Of a DNA stretch of 35,306 nt, positions 7,818 through 15,498 are shown in pieces; the stretch's first letter is position 1; each line of letters starts with the position of its first letter. The stretch covers positions 1-35,306 of the forward strand of contig VGQL01000011.1 of the NCBI GenBank assembly GCA_016882415.1, written 5' to 3'. The position numbers were made by a program, and so were the translations under genes. Under the pieces are notes generated by a model. That model had not been told where the DNA came from and searched no databases. It worked only from the letters and a program-made list of their open reading frames with translations. Source of the stretch: Cyanobacteria bacterium M_DeepCast_200m_mx_001. GTDB lineage: Bacteria; Cyanobacteriota; Cyanobacteriia; PCC-6307; Cyanobiaceae.

Positions 7818-8435
7818 TCAGAGCTGGTCAGGTCGGTTGATGTTGTGCAAGAGATCCGCCGTGAAGGGCACGTCGCTGCACGGGATGTTGTCCAGCCAGG
7901 ATTGAAGCCGCCGCTCCCCTCGCTGGATGCAGCTGGCCAGGGAGTCCGCCAGCCCGGCCAGGCTCGGGTAGACCCCCAGCAGGGGTTGGCGTCGCTGCCC
8001 GTCATGGGCCACATGGATTTGCTTCGGCTCCTCCGCGGCCGCGGCCACAAGCCCGTTCAGAACGACCGGCTGCAGGTGTGGCATGTCCACCGGGCACACC
8101 AACAGCCGTTGCTGCGGATGACGTTCCATCAGCCGATGCAGGGCCAGCAGTGGCCCCTCCCAAGGGGGTGGCTCGGTGAGGATTTCCAGCGCCGGCAAGT
8201 TCATCGCCTGGGCGAGCCTTCCATGCTCCGGCCAGCGGCTGAGCAGGGTGATGGGCTGCCGTTGTGCCGCCAGCAGCCGCAGGGTGCGTTCCAGCCACGT
8301 GCCCCCCTCGCGGTGGGGCAACAGCGCCTTGTCGGATCCCATGCGGAGGCTGGCACCACCACTGAGCAGGCAGCACCGCAGGGGGGCGCTGGGCTGTTGT
8401 TCAGGCACGGGCAGCCGGTAGCAACGGATGCCCAT
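7818..8435 (-). CDS. mobA: Molybdenum cofactor guanylyltransferase MobA
   Basis: MobA transfers GMP from GTP to Mo-molybdopterin to form the MGD cofactor needed by NarB. The protein is 206 residues. The nucleotide-binding signature [17 protein letters not shown] lies near residues 23-39, followed by [20 protein letters not shown] (metal-binding Asp) and QPLLGVYP. It ends in [11 protein letters not shown], matching the usual NxNTPEDL-type tail. The ATG complementary to 8433-8435 was chosen; a GTG at 8468 would add 11 residues without homology. mobA is upstream of moaA on the same strand and divergent from cynS, with a 56-base gap. Confidence 0.9.
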   Translation of the reverse strand: MGIRCYRLPVPEQQPSAPLRCCLLSGGASLRMGSDKALLPHREGGTWLERTLRLLAAQRQPITLLSRWPEHGRLAQAMNLPALEILTEPPPWEGPLLALHRLMERHPQQRLLVCPVDMPHLQPVVLNGLVAAAAEEPKQIHVAHDGQRRQPLLGVYPSLAGLADSLASCIQRGERRLQSWLDNIPCSDVPFTADLLHNINRPDQL

Positions 8436-8491
8436 GGGGCCGCCTTGTATCCATAGGGTCCCGCCCACGTTGCAGCCCTGCCCGAAGGCTC

Positions 8492-8947
8492 ATGACCCTT
8501 TCCCCCCTGGCTTCCACTCTGCTTGCGGCCAAGCGTCGCATGGGCCTCAGCTTTGCGGAGTTGGGATCTCGTCTCGGGGTGGATGAGGTGTGGGTGGCCA
8601 GCTTGATCCATGGGCAGGCCACGGCCACCGCCGCAGAGGCCTCCAGCTTGCTGGAGGCCCTGGCCATTCCTGCTGCGGAGCAGCCCCCCCTGCTGCACCA
8701 ACTCAGCACCTATCCCGTGAAGGGAGCGCTGGATCCGGTGATTCCCACCGACCCGCTCCTCTATCGCTTCTACGAGATCCTCCAGGTGTATGGCTTGCCC
8801 TTAAAGGATGTGATTCAGGAGAAGTTCGGCGACGGCATCATGTCTGCCATCGATTTCACCCTCACCGTGGATCGCCAGGAGGATGCCAAGGGCGACCGGG
8901 TTGTGGTGACGATGAATGGCAAGTTTTTGCCCTATCGCAAATGGTGA
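8492..8947 (+). CDS. cynS: Cyanate hydratase (cyanase)
   Basis: Cyanase decomposes cyanate with bicarbonate to ammonia and carbon dioxide, giving a nitrogen source and detoxifying cyanate. The 151-residue protein has an N-terminal helix-turn-helix-like domain ([21 protein letters not shown]) and the C-terminal catalytic domain. [17 protein letters not shown] and [12 protein letters not shown] contain the catalytic Arg92, Glu95 and Ser118, equivalent to Arg96, Glu99 and Ser122 of E. coli. No cyanate ABC transporter (cynABD) or cynR is nearby. It lies 55 bases upstream of narB on the same strand with no clear promoter between them, so the two are probably co-transcribed. Confidence 0.95.
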   Translation: MTLSPLASTLLAAKRRMGLSFAELGSRLGVDEVWVASLIHGQATATAAEASSLLEALAIPAAEQPPLLHQLSTYPVKGALDPVIPTDPLLYRFYEILQVYGLPLKDVIQEKFGDGIMSAIDFTLTVDRQEDAKGDRVVVTMNGKFLPYRKW

Positions 8948-9002
8948 AGGCGCCACAGCTGCCCTCGCTACGGTGATGTGGTCGACCTGCTGAGGCGTTT
9001 CC

Positions 9003-11135
9003 TTGGCTGCCCCAGACGTAGAGAGTGCCAAGGCCCAGTGCCCCTATTGCGGGGTGGGCTGTGGCCTGGAGCTGAAGCCACCGGCGGATCCCGCCGATCC
9101 CCAGTGGTCGGTGCGTGGTGATCGGGATCACCCTTCCTCCTTGGGGCAGGTGTGCATCAAGGGGGCCACCGTTGGGGAAACCCTGCACCACAACCGGCTC
9201 ACCACGCCGCAATGGCGCCCGAGTCTGGATCAACCCTTCGAGGCGATCAGCTGGGACCGTGCCTTCGAGCTGTTGGTGGCCCAGATCCGCACCACCCTGG
9301 AGCAGCGCGGGCCGCAGGGGCTGGCCATCTATGGATCGGGCCAGTTCCTCAGCGAGGACTACTACGTTGCCAACAAGCTGCTCAAGGGGGCGCTGGGCAG
9401 CAACAACTTCGATGCCAACTCACGGCTGTGCATGAGTTCGGCGGTGGCCGGCTATGCCCGCAGCCTTGGCTCCGATGGCCCCCCCTGCTGCTACGACGAC
9501 CTGGATCTCGCTGATCTGGTGCTGCTGATCGGCACCAATACGGCCGATTGCCATCCGGTGTTGTTTCAGCGGCTGATCAAGCGCAAGCGCAAGCAGCCGG
9601 AAGGGCTGCGGCTGGTGGTGGCCGATCCCCGGGCCACCGCCACCGCGGATGCGGCCGATCTGCACCTGGCGATCCGCCCCGGCACCGATCTGGTGCTGTT
9701 GCATGGCCTGGGCCATCTGCTGTTGGAGCAGCAGGCGCTGAATCAGCCCTACATCGCCGCCCATACCGAGGGATATGCCGAGCTGGAGGCGCTCTGGCGG
9801 CTGTGGACGCCGCAGCGGGTGTGTGATCTTTGCGGCATCGCCGAGGCGGATCTCCGCCAGTTGGCCCAGTGGTGGGCTGAGGCGGCGGGGGTGCTCAGCC
9901 TTTGGTCGATGGGGGTGAACCAGAGCCGCGAAGGCACTGCCACGGTGAGCGGCATCATCAACGTGCATCTGGCCACCGGCCAGATCGGCCGCCCTGGCGC
10001 CGGACCGTTTTCGCTCACCGGACAACCCAATGCCATGGGGGGCCGTGAGGTGGGTGGCCTGGCCCAGCTGCTGCCGGGCTATCGCTTTGTGGCGGATCCC
10101 GAGCACCGCGCTGCGGTGGAACGCCACTGGGGCTTGGCCCCGGGATCGATTTCCGCTGAGAAGGGGCTGGCCGTGTGGGAGCAGATCGAGGCGATGGAGC
10201 GCGGCGAGCTGGGGCTGTGGTGGGTGGCGGCCACCAACCCGCTGGTGAGCATGCCCTGGCTGGATCGCGTACGGGCGGCGGCGGCCCACTGCCCCTTCGT
10301 GGTGCTCAGTGAGGCCTACGCCGGTACGGAAACCGCGGCCCTGGCCCATCTTGTGCTGCCAGCGGCGCAATGGAGTGAAAAGGCCGGCGTGATGACCAAT
10401 TCCGAGCGGCGGGTCACCCTCTGTCCCGCGTTCCGTAATCCCCCCGGTGAGGCGCGCGCCGATTGGGCGATCTTCGCCGAGCTGGGGCGTCGCCTTGGGT
10501 TCGTGGAGCAGTTCAGCTATGGCTCCGCCGCCGAGGTGTATGCGGAGCTGGTGGGGCTCACCGCCGGCCGGGTGTGTGATCTCAGCGGGCTCAGCCATGC
10601 GCTGTTGGCGCAGCACGGCCCCCAGCAGTGGCCCTTCCCCGCCGGCACTGCACCCGGTGGAGGGGCGCCGCGGCTTTACGGCGACCACCACTACCCCACC
10701 CCCAGCGGTCGGGCCCGCTTGCTGGCGGATGCTCCGATGGGCCTGGCGGAACCCCCCGATGACGCCTACCCCCTGGTGCTCACCGTGGGTCGGTATCTCG
10801 GCCACTGGCACACCATGACCCGCACCGTGCATGTGGCCCGGGTGCTCAAGCAGTTCCCGGAGGCGTTGCTCGAGGTGAACCCCGCAGATGCCGAGCGCCA
10901 TGGCTTGGTGGACGGCACCTTGGCGGAGGTCACTTCTCGGCGCGGCAGCCTGCGGGCGCGGGTGCAGGTGAGCGACCGCATCCGCTGCGGCACCGTGTTT
11001 CTGCCCATGCACTGGGGGGCCAGCCAGCCCCAACCCTGTGAGGCCAATCGGCTGATGCATGAGCAGGCGGATGCCATCTCCAAACAGCCCGAGCTGAAGG
11101 CGGCAGCGGTGCGCCTGGCCCCTCTGCCCGCCTGA
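9003..11135 (+). CDS. narB: Ferredoxin-nitrate reductase NarB
   Basis: NarB reduces nitrate to nitrite in the cytoplasm using photosynthetically reduced ferredoxin. The 710-residue protein is the usual length. The N terminus binds a 4Fe-4S cluster through Cys13, Cys16, Cys20 and Cys51 (CPYCGVGC and QVCIKG). Cys143 in SRLCMSSAVAGY is the expected molybdenum ligand of the bis-MGD cofactor. GIINVHLATGQIGRPGAGPFSLTGQPNAMGG and the C-terminal VFLPMHWG region fit the molybdopterin oxidoreductase family. The start is a TTG at 9003: an in-frame stop lies four codons upstream (8991) and no ATG or GTG occurs before the first cysteine. It converges on the Crp-type regulator, with both stops inside one hairpin. 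Confidence 0.95.
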   Translation: MAAPDVESAKAQCPYCGVGCGLELKPPADPADPQWSVRGDRDHPSSLGQVCIKGATVGETLHHNRLTTPQWRPSLDQPFEAISWDRAFELLVAQIRTTLEQRGPQGLAIYGSGQFLSEDYYVANKLLKGALGSNNFDANSRLCMSSAVAGYARSLGSDGPPCCYDDLDLADLVLLIGTNTADCHPVLFQRLIKRKRKQPEGLRLVVADPRATATADAADLHLAIRPGTDLVLLHGLGHLLLEQQALNQPYIAAHTEGYAELEALWRLWTPQRVCDLCGIAEADLRQLAQWWAEAAGVLSLWSMGVNQSREGTATVSGIINVHLATGQIGRPGAGPFSLTGQPNAMGGREVGGLAQLLPGYRFVADPEHRAAVERHWGLAPGSISAEKGLAVWEQIEAMERGELGLWWVAATNPLVSMPWLDRVRAAAAHCPFVVLSEAYAGTETAALAHLVLPAAQWSEKAGVMTNSERRVTLCPAFRNPPGEARADWAIFAELGRRLGFVEQFSYGSAAEVYAELVGLTAGRVCDLSGLSHALLAQHGPQQWPFPAGTAPGGGAPRLYGDHHYPTPSGRARLLADAPMGLAEPPDDAYPLVLTVGRYLGHWHTMTRTVHVARVLKQFPEALLEVNPADAERHGLVDGTLAEVTSRRGSLRARVQVSDRIRCGTVFLPMHWGASQPQPCEANRLMHEQADAISKQPELKAAAVRLAPLPA

Positions 11136-11149
11136 GCGGCAGCTCAGGC
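11130..11149. terminator. Bidirectional hairpin spanning narB and regulator stops
   Basis: GCCTGAGC (11130-11137) and GCTCAGGC (11142-11149) make a perfect 8-bp stem with a 4-base loop. The narB TGA (11133-11135) lies in one arm and the stop of the opposing regulator gene (11144-11146) in the other. It is the best of three such stop-containing repeats in the window and should end or protect transcripts from both sides. There is no T run. Confidence 0.6.
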
Positions 11150-11728
11150 CTCCACCAGTTCCGGTGCGATGCGCAGGCAACGGCCGGGCCCCGCATCCTG
11201 CTCAATCAGGCGCTGCTCCCGCAGGCGGGAGAGCTGGCGGGTCACGGTGACGCGGGTGTGGCCGCTGAGTTCGGCCAGTTCGGCGTGGGTGAGCCGCACC
11301 GGCAGCTCGTACCACTCGCCGCTACGGCGACCCAGTCGCTCCACCAGCAGTTGCAGCAGGGCCTGAATCCGCTGCTCGGCTTCACCGAGATGGCGCAGCA
11401 ACAGCAGGTCGAGAGTCCAGTCGTGCAGGCTGTTGGATCCCACCGGCGGTAGGGCGGAGGTGTCACCCACCAAACGCGTGGGGGTCAGGGCCTGCAGATG
11501 CAGCCGCGAGTTGCGCAGCAGATCCAGGGGCAGATGGTCTCCCGCCTGCAGGAACCCCAGGGTCACCAGCTGGGCCTGGAGGGCCTCCTGGTCGGGGTTG
11601 GAGATGGCCACGCGAAGCAGGCCCGCCTCCACACTGAGGTAGTGGGTGCGCTGCAGCAAATCCTCGTCCAGCAGCATCGTGTGGCCCGCGCGGATTGACA
11701 GCATCGTCGCGGCGTCAGTCGTCGTCAT
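11144..11728 (-). CDS. Small Crp/Fnr-family transcription regulator, NtcA-like DNA-binding helix
   Basis: A 194-residue protein with a degenerate cyclic-nucleotide-binding-like N-terminal half (HYLSVEAGLLRVAISNPDQ at 29-47) and a C-terminal winged helix. RLTHAELAELSGHTRVTVTR (145-164) and LSRLREQRLIE follow the Crp layout, and RVTVTR in the recognition helix is what cyanobacterial NtcA has at this place. The sensor half is unlike NtcA in length and content, so it is probably a separate paralogue with another or no effector. The ATG at 11728 overlaps the end of nrtD by 14 bases; another ATG at 11704 and a long upstream frame exist. Being last in the nrt gene string and facing narB suggests control of nitrate assimilation. 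This is inference; I do not recognise a named orthologue. Confidence 0.8.
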   Translation of the reverse strand: MTTTDAATMLSIRAGHTMLLDEDLLQRTHYLSVEAGLLRVAISNPDQEALQAQLVTLGFLQAGDHLPLDLLRNSRLHLQALTPTRLVGDTSALPPVGSNSLHDWTLDLLLLRHLGEAEQRIQALLQLLVERLGRRSGEWYELPVRLTHAELAELSGHTRVTVTRQLSRLREQRLIEQDAGPGRCLRIAPELVEA

Positions 11729-12566
11729 GGGCGTAGCGGCGGTAGAGGAAGTCGAGGGCGTGGTTGCGCAGCTGGCCGTAGCGCGGATCCTCCTGGATGC
11801 GTTCGAAGTCGCGGGGGCGCTCAAAGGGCACCTCCATGATTTCGCCGATGGTGGCGGAGGGGCCGTTGGTCATCATCACGATGCGGTCGGCCAGGAACAG
11901 GGCCTCGTCGATGTCGTGGGTGATCATCAACACGGTGGGCTTGTGTTCCCTCCAGATGGCCAGCAGCTCCTCCTGGAGCTCCTCCTTGGTGATCGCATCG
12001 AGGGCGCCGAAGGGCTCATCCAGCACGAGCACTTCCGGTTGCACCGCCAGGGCCCGAGCGATGGCCACCCGCTGGCGCATGCCGCCGGAGATTTCACCCG
12101 GCCGTTTGTGGCGGGCCTCCAGCAGCCCCACCATCTCCAGGTGGTGATCCACCACGGCGACCTGGGCCGCCGCATCGAGCTGCGGGCGGGCCGCCTTCAC
12201 GGCGAGGGCCACGTTCTGCTCCACGGTTTTCCAGGGCAGCAGGGAGTAGTTCTGGAACACCACCATGCGGTCGGGGCCGGGCCCTTCGATCGCCTGGTTT
12301 TCCAGGGTGACGCGGCCGCTGCTGGGGGTCAGAAAGCCCGACACCATGTTCAGCAGGGTGCTCTTGCCACAGCCGGAGTGGCCGACCACGCAGATGAATT
12401 CACCCTGGGCCACCTGCAGGTTGATGTCCCGCAGGGCTTCGAAGGGGCCGTTCTTGGTGTTGAACACCTGGCCGACACCGTCGAACACCAGGTAGTGGGG
12501 GTTGCGGCTCAGGTCGCGCTCAAAGGTGCCGGCGCTGGCGGGGGGACGGGTCATGGCGCTGGTCAT
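11715..12566 (-). CDS. nrtD: Nitrate ABC transporter ATPase NrtD
   Basis: One of the two ATPases that power nitrate/nitrite import with NrtB. The 283-residue protein has Walker A GHSGCGKST (62-70), the Q-loop region VVFQNYSLLPWKTV, signature ISGGMRQRVAIARAL, Walker B VLVLDEPFGALD and the switch histidine in MITHDIDEA. It lacks the NrtA-like C-terminal domain found in NrtC, as expected. The ATG at 12566 lies directly after the nrtC stop with one base between; a second ATG four codons later is possible. The regulator gene overlaps its 3' end. Confidence 0.95.
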   Translation of the reverse strand: MTSAMTRPPASAGTFERDLSRNPHYLVFDGVGQVFNTKNGPFEALRDINLQVAQGEFICVVGHSGCGKSTLLNMVSGFLTPSSGRVTLENQAIEGPGPDRMVVFQNYSLLPWKTVEQNVALAVKAARPQLDAAAQVAVVDHHLEMVGLLEARHKRPGEISGGMRQRVAIARALAVQPEVLVLDEPFGALDAITKEELQEELLAIWREHKPTVLMITHDIDEALFLADRIVMMTNGPSATIGEIMEVPFERPRDFERIQEDPRYGQLRNHALDFLYRRYAHDDD

Positions 12567-12567
12567 C

Positions 12568-14562
12568 TCACGAAACGGCGGTGGCGGTGGTGCGGCTGAA
12601 GGGCAGCTGCTCCAGGTAGCGGAGCGGATCGTCCTGATCGAAGGGCAGGCCGCAGGCCAGCGGGATCGGTTGCCGTTCCGGCCGCAGGGCCGGCAGGCCG
12701 GCCTGTTCGAGGGCGGCGCTGCAGAGGTCGTTGCGGTACACCTGCCCCAACAGCTCCAGCCGATTGCCGGGGAAGGGGCACCAACCCCAGCGGCTGAATT
12801 GGGTGAGGATCCAGGCCCCCTCCGCGGGGTTGGCCACATGGGCCCGATCGCCGTGGTAGCGGTTCAGGGGCAGTCGACGACCGCTGGCCTCCCCTGGCCC
12901 CAGGTCGAATTGCCGTTGCAGCGCCAGGGCTGAATCGGTGCCGAGCCATTGGGGTCGGCTCAGCAAGCCCACCAGGTTGTCGTGTTGGCCGCCGTCTTCG
13001 CAGATTTGGCCGCCGCGGATCAGGCCGCTGCAGAGGTCGAGCAGCAGGGCCTCGTTGTTGGCAGCCCAGCCTTCATGGCAGGTGAGCACCTTTTCGGGGT
13101 GGTTGCTCCAGATGTCGAGGTCGGTGGCCACCACGTAGGCCAGCCCGGATTCCACCGCTTTGGCCACCCGGTAGCGGCCGGCGATGAAGCCGTCGATCTC
13201 GCCCGCCAGCAGGGCCGCCTGCATCGCCATCGGCGAGAGAACCTTGAACTCCACATCGCGATCGGGATCGATGCCTCCGCTGGCGAGCCAGTGGCGCAGC
13301 AGCAGTTCCTGCATGCTGCCCTGCTGGCCGATGGCCAGCCGCAGCGGCCACTCCCGCCCCTTGAGCCGCTCCGCCAGGGCGCTTAGCCCGTCGATCTGGA
13401 GGTCGCGGAAACGGCGGGCCAGGCAGATGGCATTGCCGTTGCGGGTCACGGTCATCGGGGTGATGGCCGGCCATGCCCCTTGCCCCTGCAGGCCGAGGTT
13501 GAGGGCCAGCGGCGCGCTCGCGGAGGTGATCGCCACGTCCAGCTCTCCGGAGCGCAGCTGCTCCTCCATCTGCTGCCAGCGGTGGAACACCACCGGAATG
13601 ATCTGGGTGTCGCGTTCAGCAAAGAAGCCCCGCTCCAGGCCCACCGCCAGCGGCGCCACATCGAGGCCGGGCAGATAGCCCAGGCGCACTTTGCGGGGCG
13701 TCAATCCCGCGGCCTTGGCGGTGGAGCTTGGGGCGGCACCGGCCACCGTCGGGGTGGTGAGGGTTTGGCGGTGCTGCTTGAGCCGGCGCTGCTGCTGCAG
13801 GAAGTTGATCAATTCACTGCGCAGCTTGTAGTAGTCCGGGTGCTCCATCACCTCCAGCCGCTGGCGCGGCCGCGGCAGGGTCACGGGCACGATCTGGCCG
13901 ATGCCGGCGGCCGGGCCGTTGGTGAGGCACACCACCCGGTCGGAGAGGAGCAGGGCCTCATCCACCGAATGGGTCACCATCACGGTGGTGACGCCGGCCT
14001 GCTGGCAGATCTGCATCAGTTGCTGTTGCAGGTTGCCGCGGGTGAGGGCGTCGAGGGCCCCGAAGGGTTCATCCAGCAGCAGCAGCTTGGGGCGGATCGC
14101 CAGGGCGCGCGCGATCGCCACCCGCTGCTTCATGCCGCCGGAGAGTTCACCCGGGTGCTTGTCGGCCGCATGGCCCAGGCCCACCAGGGCGATGCTGGCT
14201 TCAATGCGCTCGCGGCGCTCCGCCTCGCCGGCTTCACGCATCACGTTGTTCACCGCCAGGGCGATGTTCTGCCGCACGGTTTGCCAGGGCAGCAGTGAGT
14301 AGTTCTGGAACACCACCATCCGATCCGGGCCGGGATCGGTCACCTGGCGGTTCTCCATCAGGATGCCGCCGGTGTTGGCCTGATCCAACCCCGCCATCAG
14401 GTTGAGCAGGGTGGATTTGCCGCAGCCGGAGTGGCCGATCAGGGAGATGAATTCCCCCTCGGCAATCTGCAGATCGATGTTCTTGAGGGCCACATAGCTC
14501 CCGCCTTTCGGCAGTGGGAAGCTGCGGGTGACGTCGTCGACGGTGAGGAAGGCTTTGGCCAT
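12568..14562 (-). CDS. nrtC: Nitrate ABC transporter fused ATPase/solute-binding regulatory subunit NrtC
   Basis: A 664-residue fusion specific to cyanobacterial nitrate transporters. Residues 1 to about 255 are an ABC ATPase with Walker A GHSGCGKST (43-51), LSGGMKQR (140-147) and LLLDEPFGALD (161-171). After a linker rich in Thr, Ala and Ser, residues from about 288 (RKVRLGYLPGLDVAPLAVG) resemble the NrtA binding protein but lack a signal peptide. In Synechococcus elongatus this cytoplasmic domain mediates inhibition of the transporter by ammonium or nitrate status. The ATG at 14562 overlaps the nrtB stop by one base (TGATG). Confidence 0.96.
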   Translation of the reverse strand: MAKAFLTVDDVTRSFPLPKGGSYVALKNIDLQIAEGEFISLIGHSGCGKSTLLNLMAGLDQANTGGILMENRQVTDPGPDRMVVFQNYSLLPWQTVRQNIALAVNNVMREAGEAERRERIEASIALVGLGHAADKHPGELSGGMKQRVAIARALAIRPKLLLLDEPFGALDALTRGNLQQQLMQICQQAGVTTVMVTHSVDEALLLSDRVVCLTNGPAAGIGQIVPVTLPRPRQRLEVMEHPDYYKLRSELINFLQQQRRLKQHRQTLTTPTVAGAAPSSTAKAAGLTPRKVRLGYLPGLDVAPLAVGLERGFFAERDTQIIPVVFHRWQQMEEQLRSGELDVAITSASAPLALNLGLQGQGAWPAITPMTVTRNGNAICLARRFRDLQIDGLSALAERLKGREWPLRLAIGQQGSMQELLLRHWLASGGIDPDRDVEFKVLSPMAMQAALLAGEIDGFIAGRYRVAKAVESGLAYVVATDLDIWSNHPEKVLTCHEGWAANNEALLLDLCSGLIRGGQICEDGGQHDNLVGLLSRPQWLGTDSALALQRQFDLGPGEASGRRLPLNRYHGDRAHVANPAEGAWILTQFSRWGWCPFPGNRLELLGQVYRNDLCSAALEQAGLPALRPERQPIPLACGLPFDQDDPLRYLEQLPFSRTTATAVS

Positions 14563-15404
14563 CACTTGCCCCCCTTGGCCACCAGATCTCCGACGCTGCC
14601 CACCAGGCGATCGAGGGCCAGACCCACCAGGCCGATCACCACGATCGCCAGAATGATCTGGCTGGTGCTGCTGTCGCCACCGGCGTTGTAGGCATCCCAG
14701 ATGAAGAAGCCGATGCCGCCATCGGCCTTGAGCATTTCGGCGGCCACGATCGCCAGCCACGCCAGGCCGATGGCGATGCGCAGGCCCGTGAACACATAGG
14801 GCGCCGTGGCGGGCATCAGGATGTCGCGCAGGTAACTGCGCTTCCGCAGCCGCAGCACCCGCGCCACGTTGGTGTAGTCCTGTGGGATCTCATTGATGCC
14901 CACGGCGGTGTTGATGATGATCGGCCAGATGGCGGTGATGAAGATCACGAAGATGGCCGCCGTATCCGCCTGCTGAAACAGCAGCAGGGAGATGGGCAAC
15001 CAGGCCAGGGGCGGCACGGTGCGCAGCACCTGGATCAGCGGGTCGAAGCCGCGGCGCAGGAAGCGGTTGAGGCCGATGGCCAAACCCGCTGCGATCCCCA
15101 CCACCGCCGCCAGGGTGTAGCCCACCGCCACCCGCTGCAGGGAGATCAGCAGCTGCAGGCCCAGGCCCTTGGAGGTGCCGCCGTCATCGAAGAAGGGGTT
15201 CACGATGTAGGGGTCCCAGGTCTGGGCAATCACCGTGATCGGGCCGGGAAACCCCTCGCTGCTGAACAGCGACAGGAATTGCCACAGGGCCAGGGTGAGG
15301 CCGATGCAGACCACCGGGGCCTTGATCTGACTGACGAGGGGGGAGCGCAGCCATTGGGCTGAACCCCTGCGCTGGCGGCGGGTGGTGGTGGAAAGACTGG
15401 TCAT
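14562..15404 (-). CDS. nrtB: Nitrate ABC transporter permease NrtB
   Basis: A 280-residue inner-membrane permease of the NrtB/SsuC/TauC type, with about six membrane segments. After a basic N-terminal tail (TTTRRQRRGSAQWLRS), the core includes ALWQFLSLFSSEGFPGP. The coupling loop that contacts the ATPases is around EIPQDYTNVARVLRLRKRS. FTGLRIAIGLAWLAIVAAEML and GIGFFIWDAYNAG are highly typical of this family. The ATG at 15404 was preferred to one nine codons upstream. It is separated from nrtA by 94 bases that hold a strong hairpin, while nrtC overlaps its stop. Confidence 0.95.
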   Translation of the reverse strand: MTSLSTTTRRQRRGSAQWLRSPLVSQIKAPVVCIGLTLALWQFLSLFSSEGFPGPITVIAQTWDPYIVNPFFDDGGTSKGLGLQLLISLQRVAVGYTLAAVVGIAAGLAIGLNRFLRRGFDPLIQVLRTVPPLAWLPISLLLFQQADTAAIFVIFITAIWPIIINTAVGINEIPQDYTNVARVLRLRKRSYLRDILMPATAPYVFTGLRIAIGLAWLAIVAAEMLKADGGIGFFIWDAYNAGGDSSTSQIILAIVVIGLVGLALDRLVGSVGDLVAKGGK

Positions 15405-15459
15405 CGCAACGTGGCCGCACGGGGGCGGCACCGGGAGGGCAAAGGAATCAATCGGGGCA

Positions 15460-15491
15460 GGCGCCGGAGCCCTACACGGGCCACCGGCGCC
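15460..15491 (-). other. Strong intercistronic hairpin between nrtA and nrtB
   Basis: GGCGCCGG (15460-15467) and CCGGCGCC (15484-15491) form a perfect 8-bp stem. Inside it GCCC (15469-15472) pairs with GGGC (15478-15481) around a 5-base loop, with a small asymmetric bulge between the two stems. It begins 8 bases after the nrtA stop on the minus strand and is not followed by a T run. Such a structure after a binding-protein gene usually guards the upstream mRNA from 3' decay and partly stops transcription, giving more NrtA than NrtBCD; for this locus that is inference. Confidence 0.6.
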
Positions 15492-15498
15492 CGTTGGC

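Noticed and set aside
14562-14760. nrtC starting at 14760 with a longer N terminus
   Set aside because: The extra residues are out-of-frame nrtB sequence; the ATG at 14562 overlaps the nrtB stop and starts the ABC domain.
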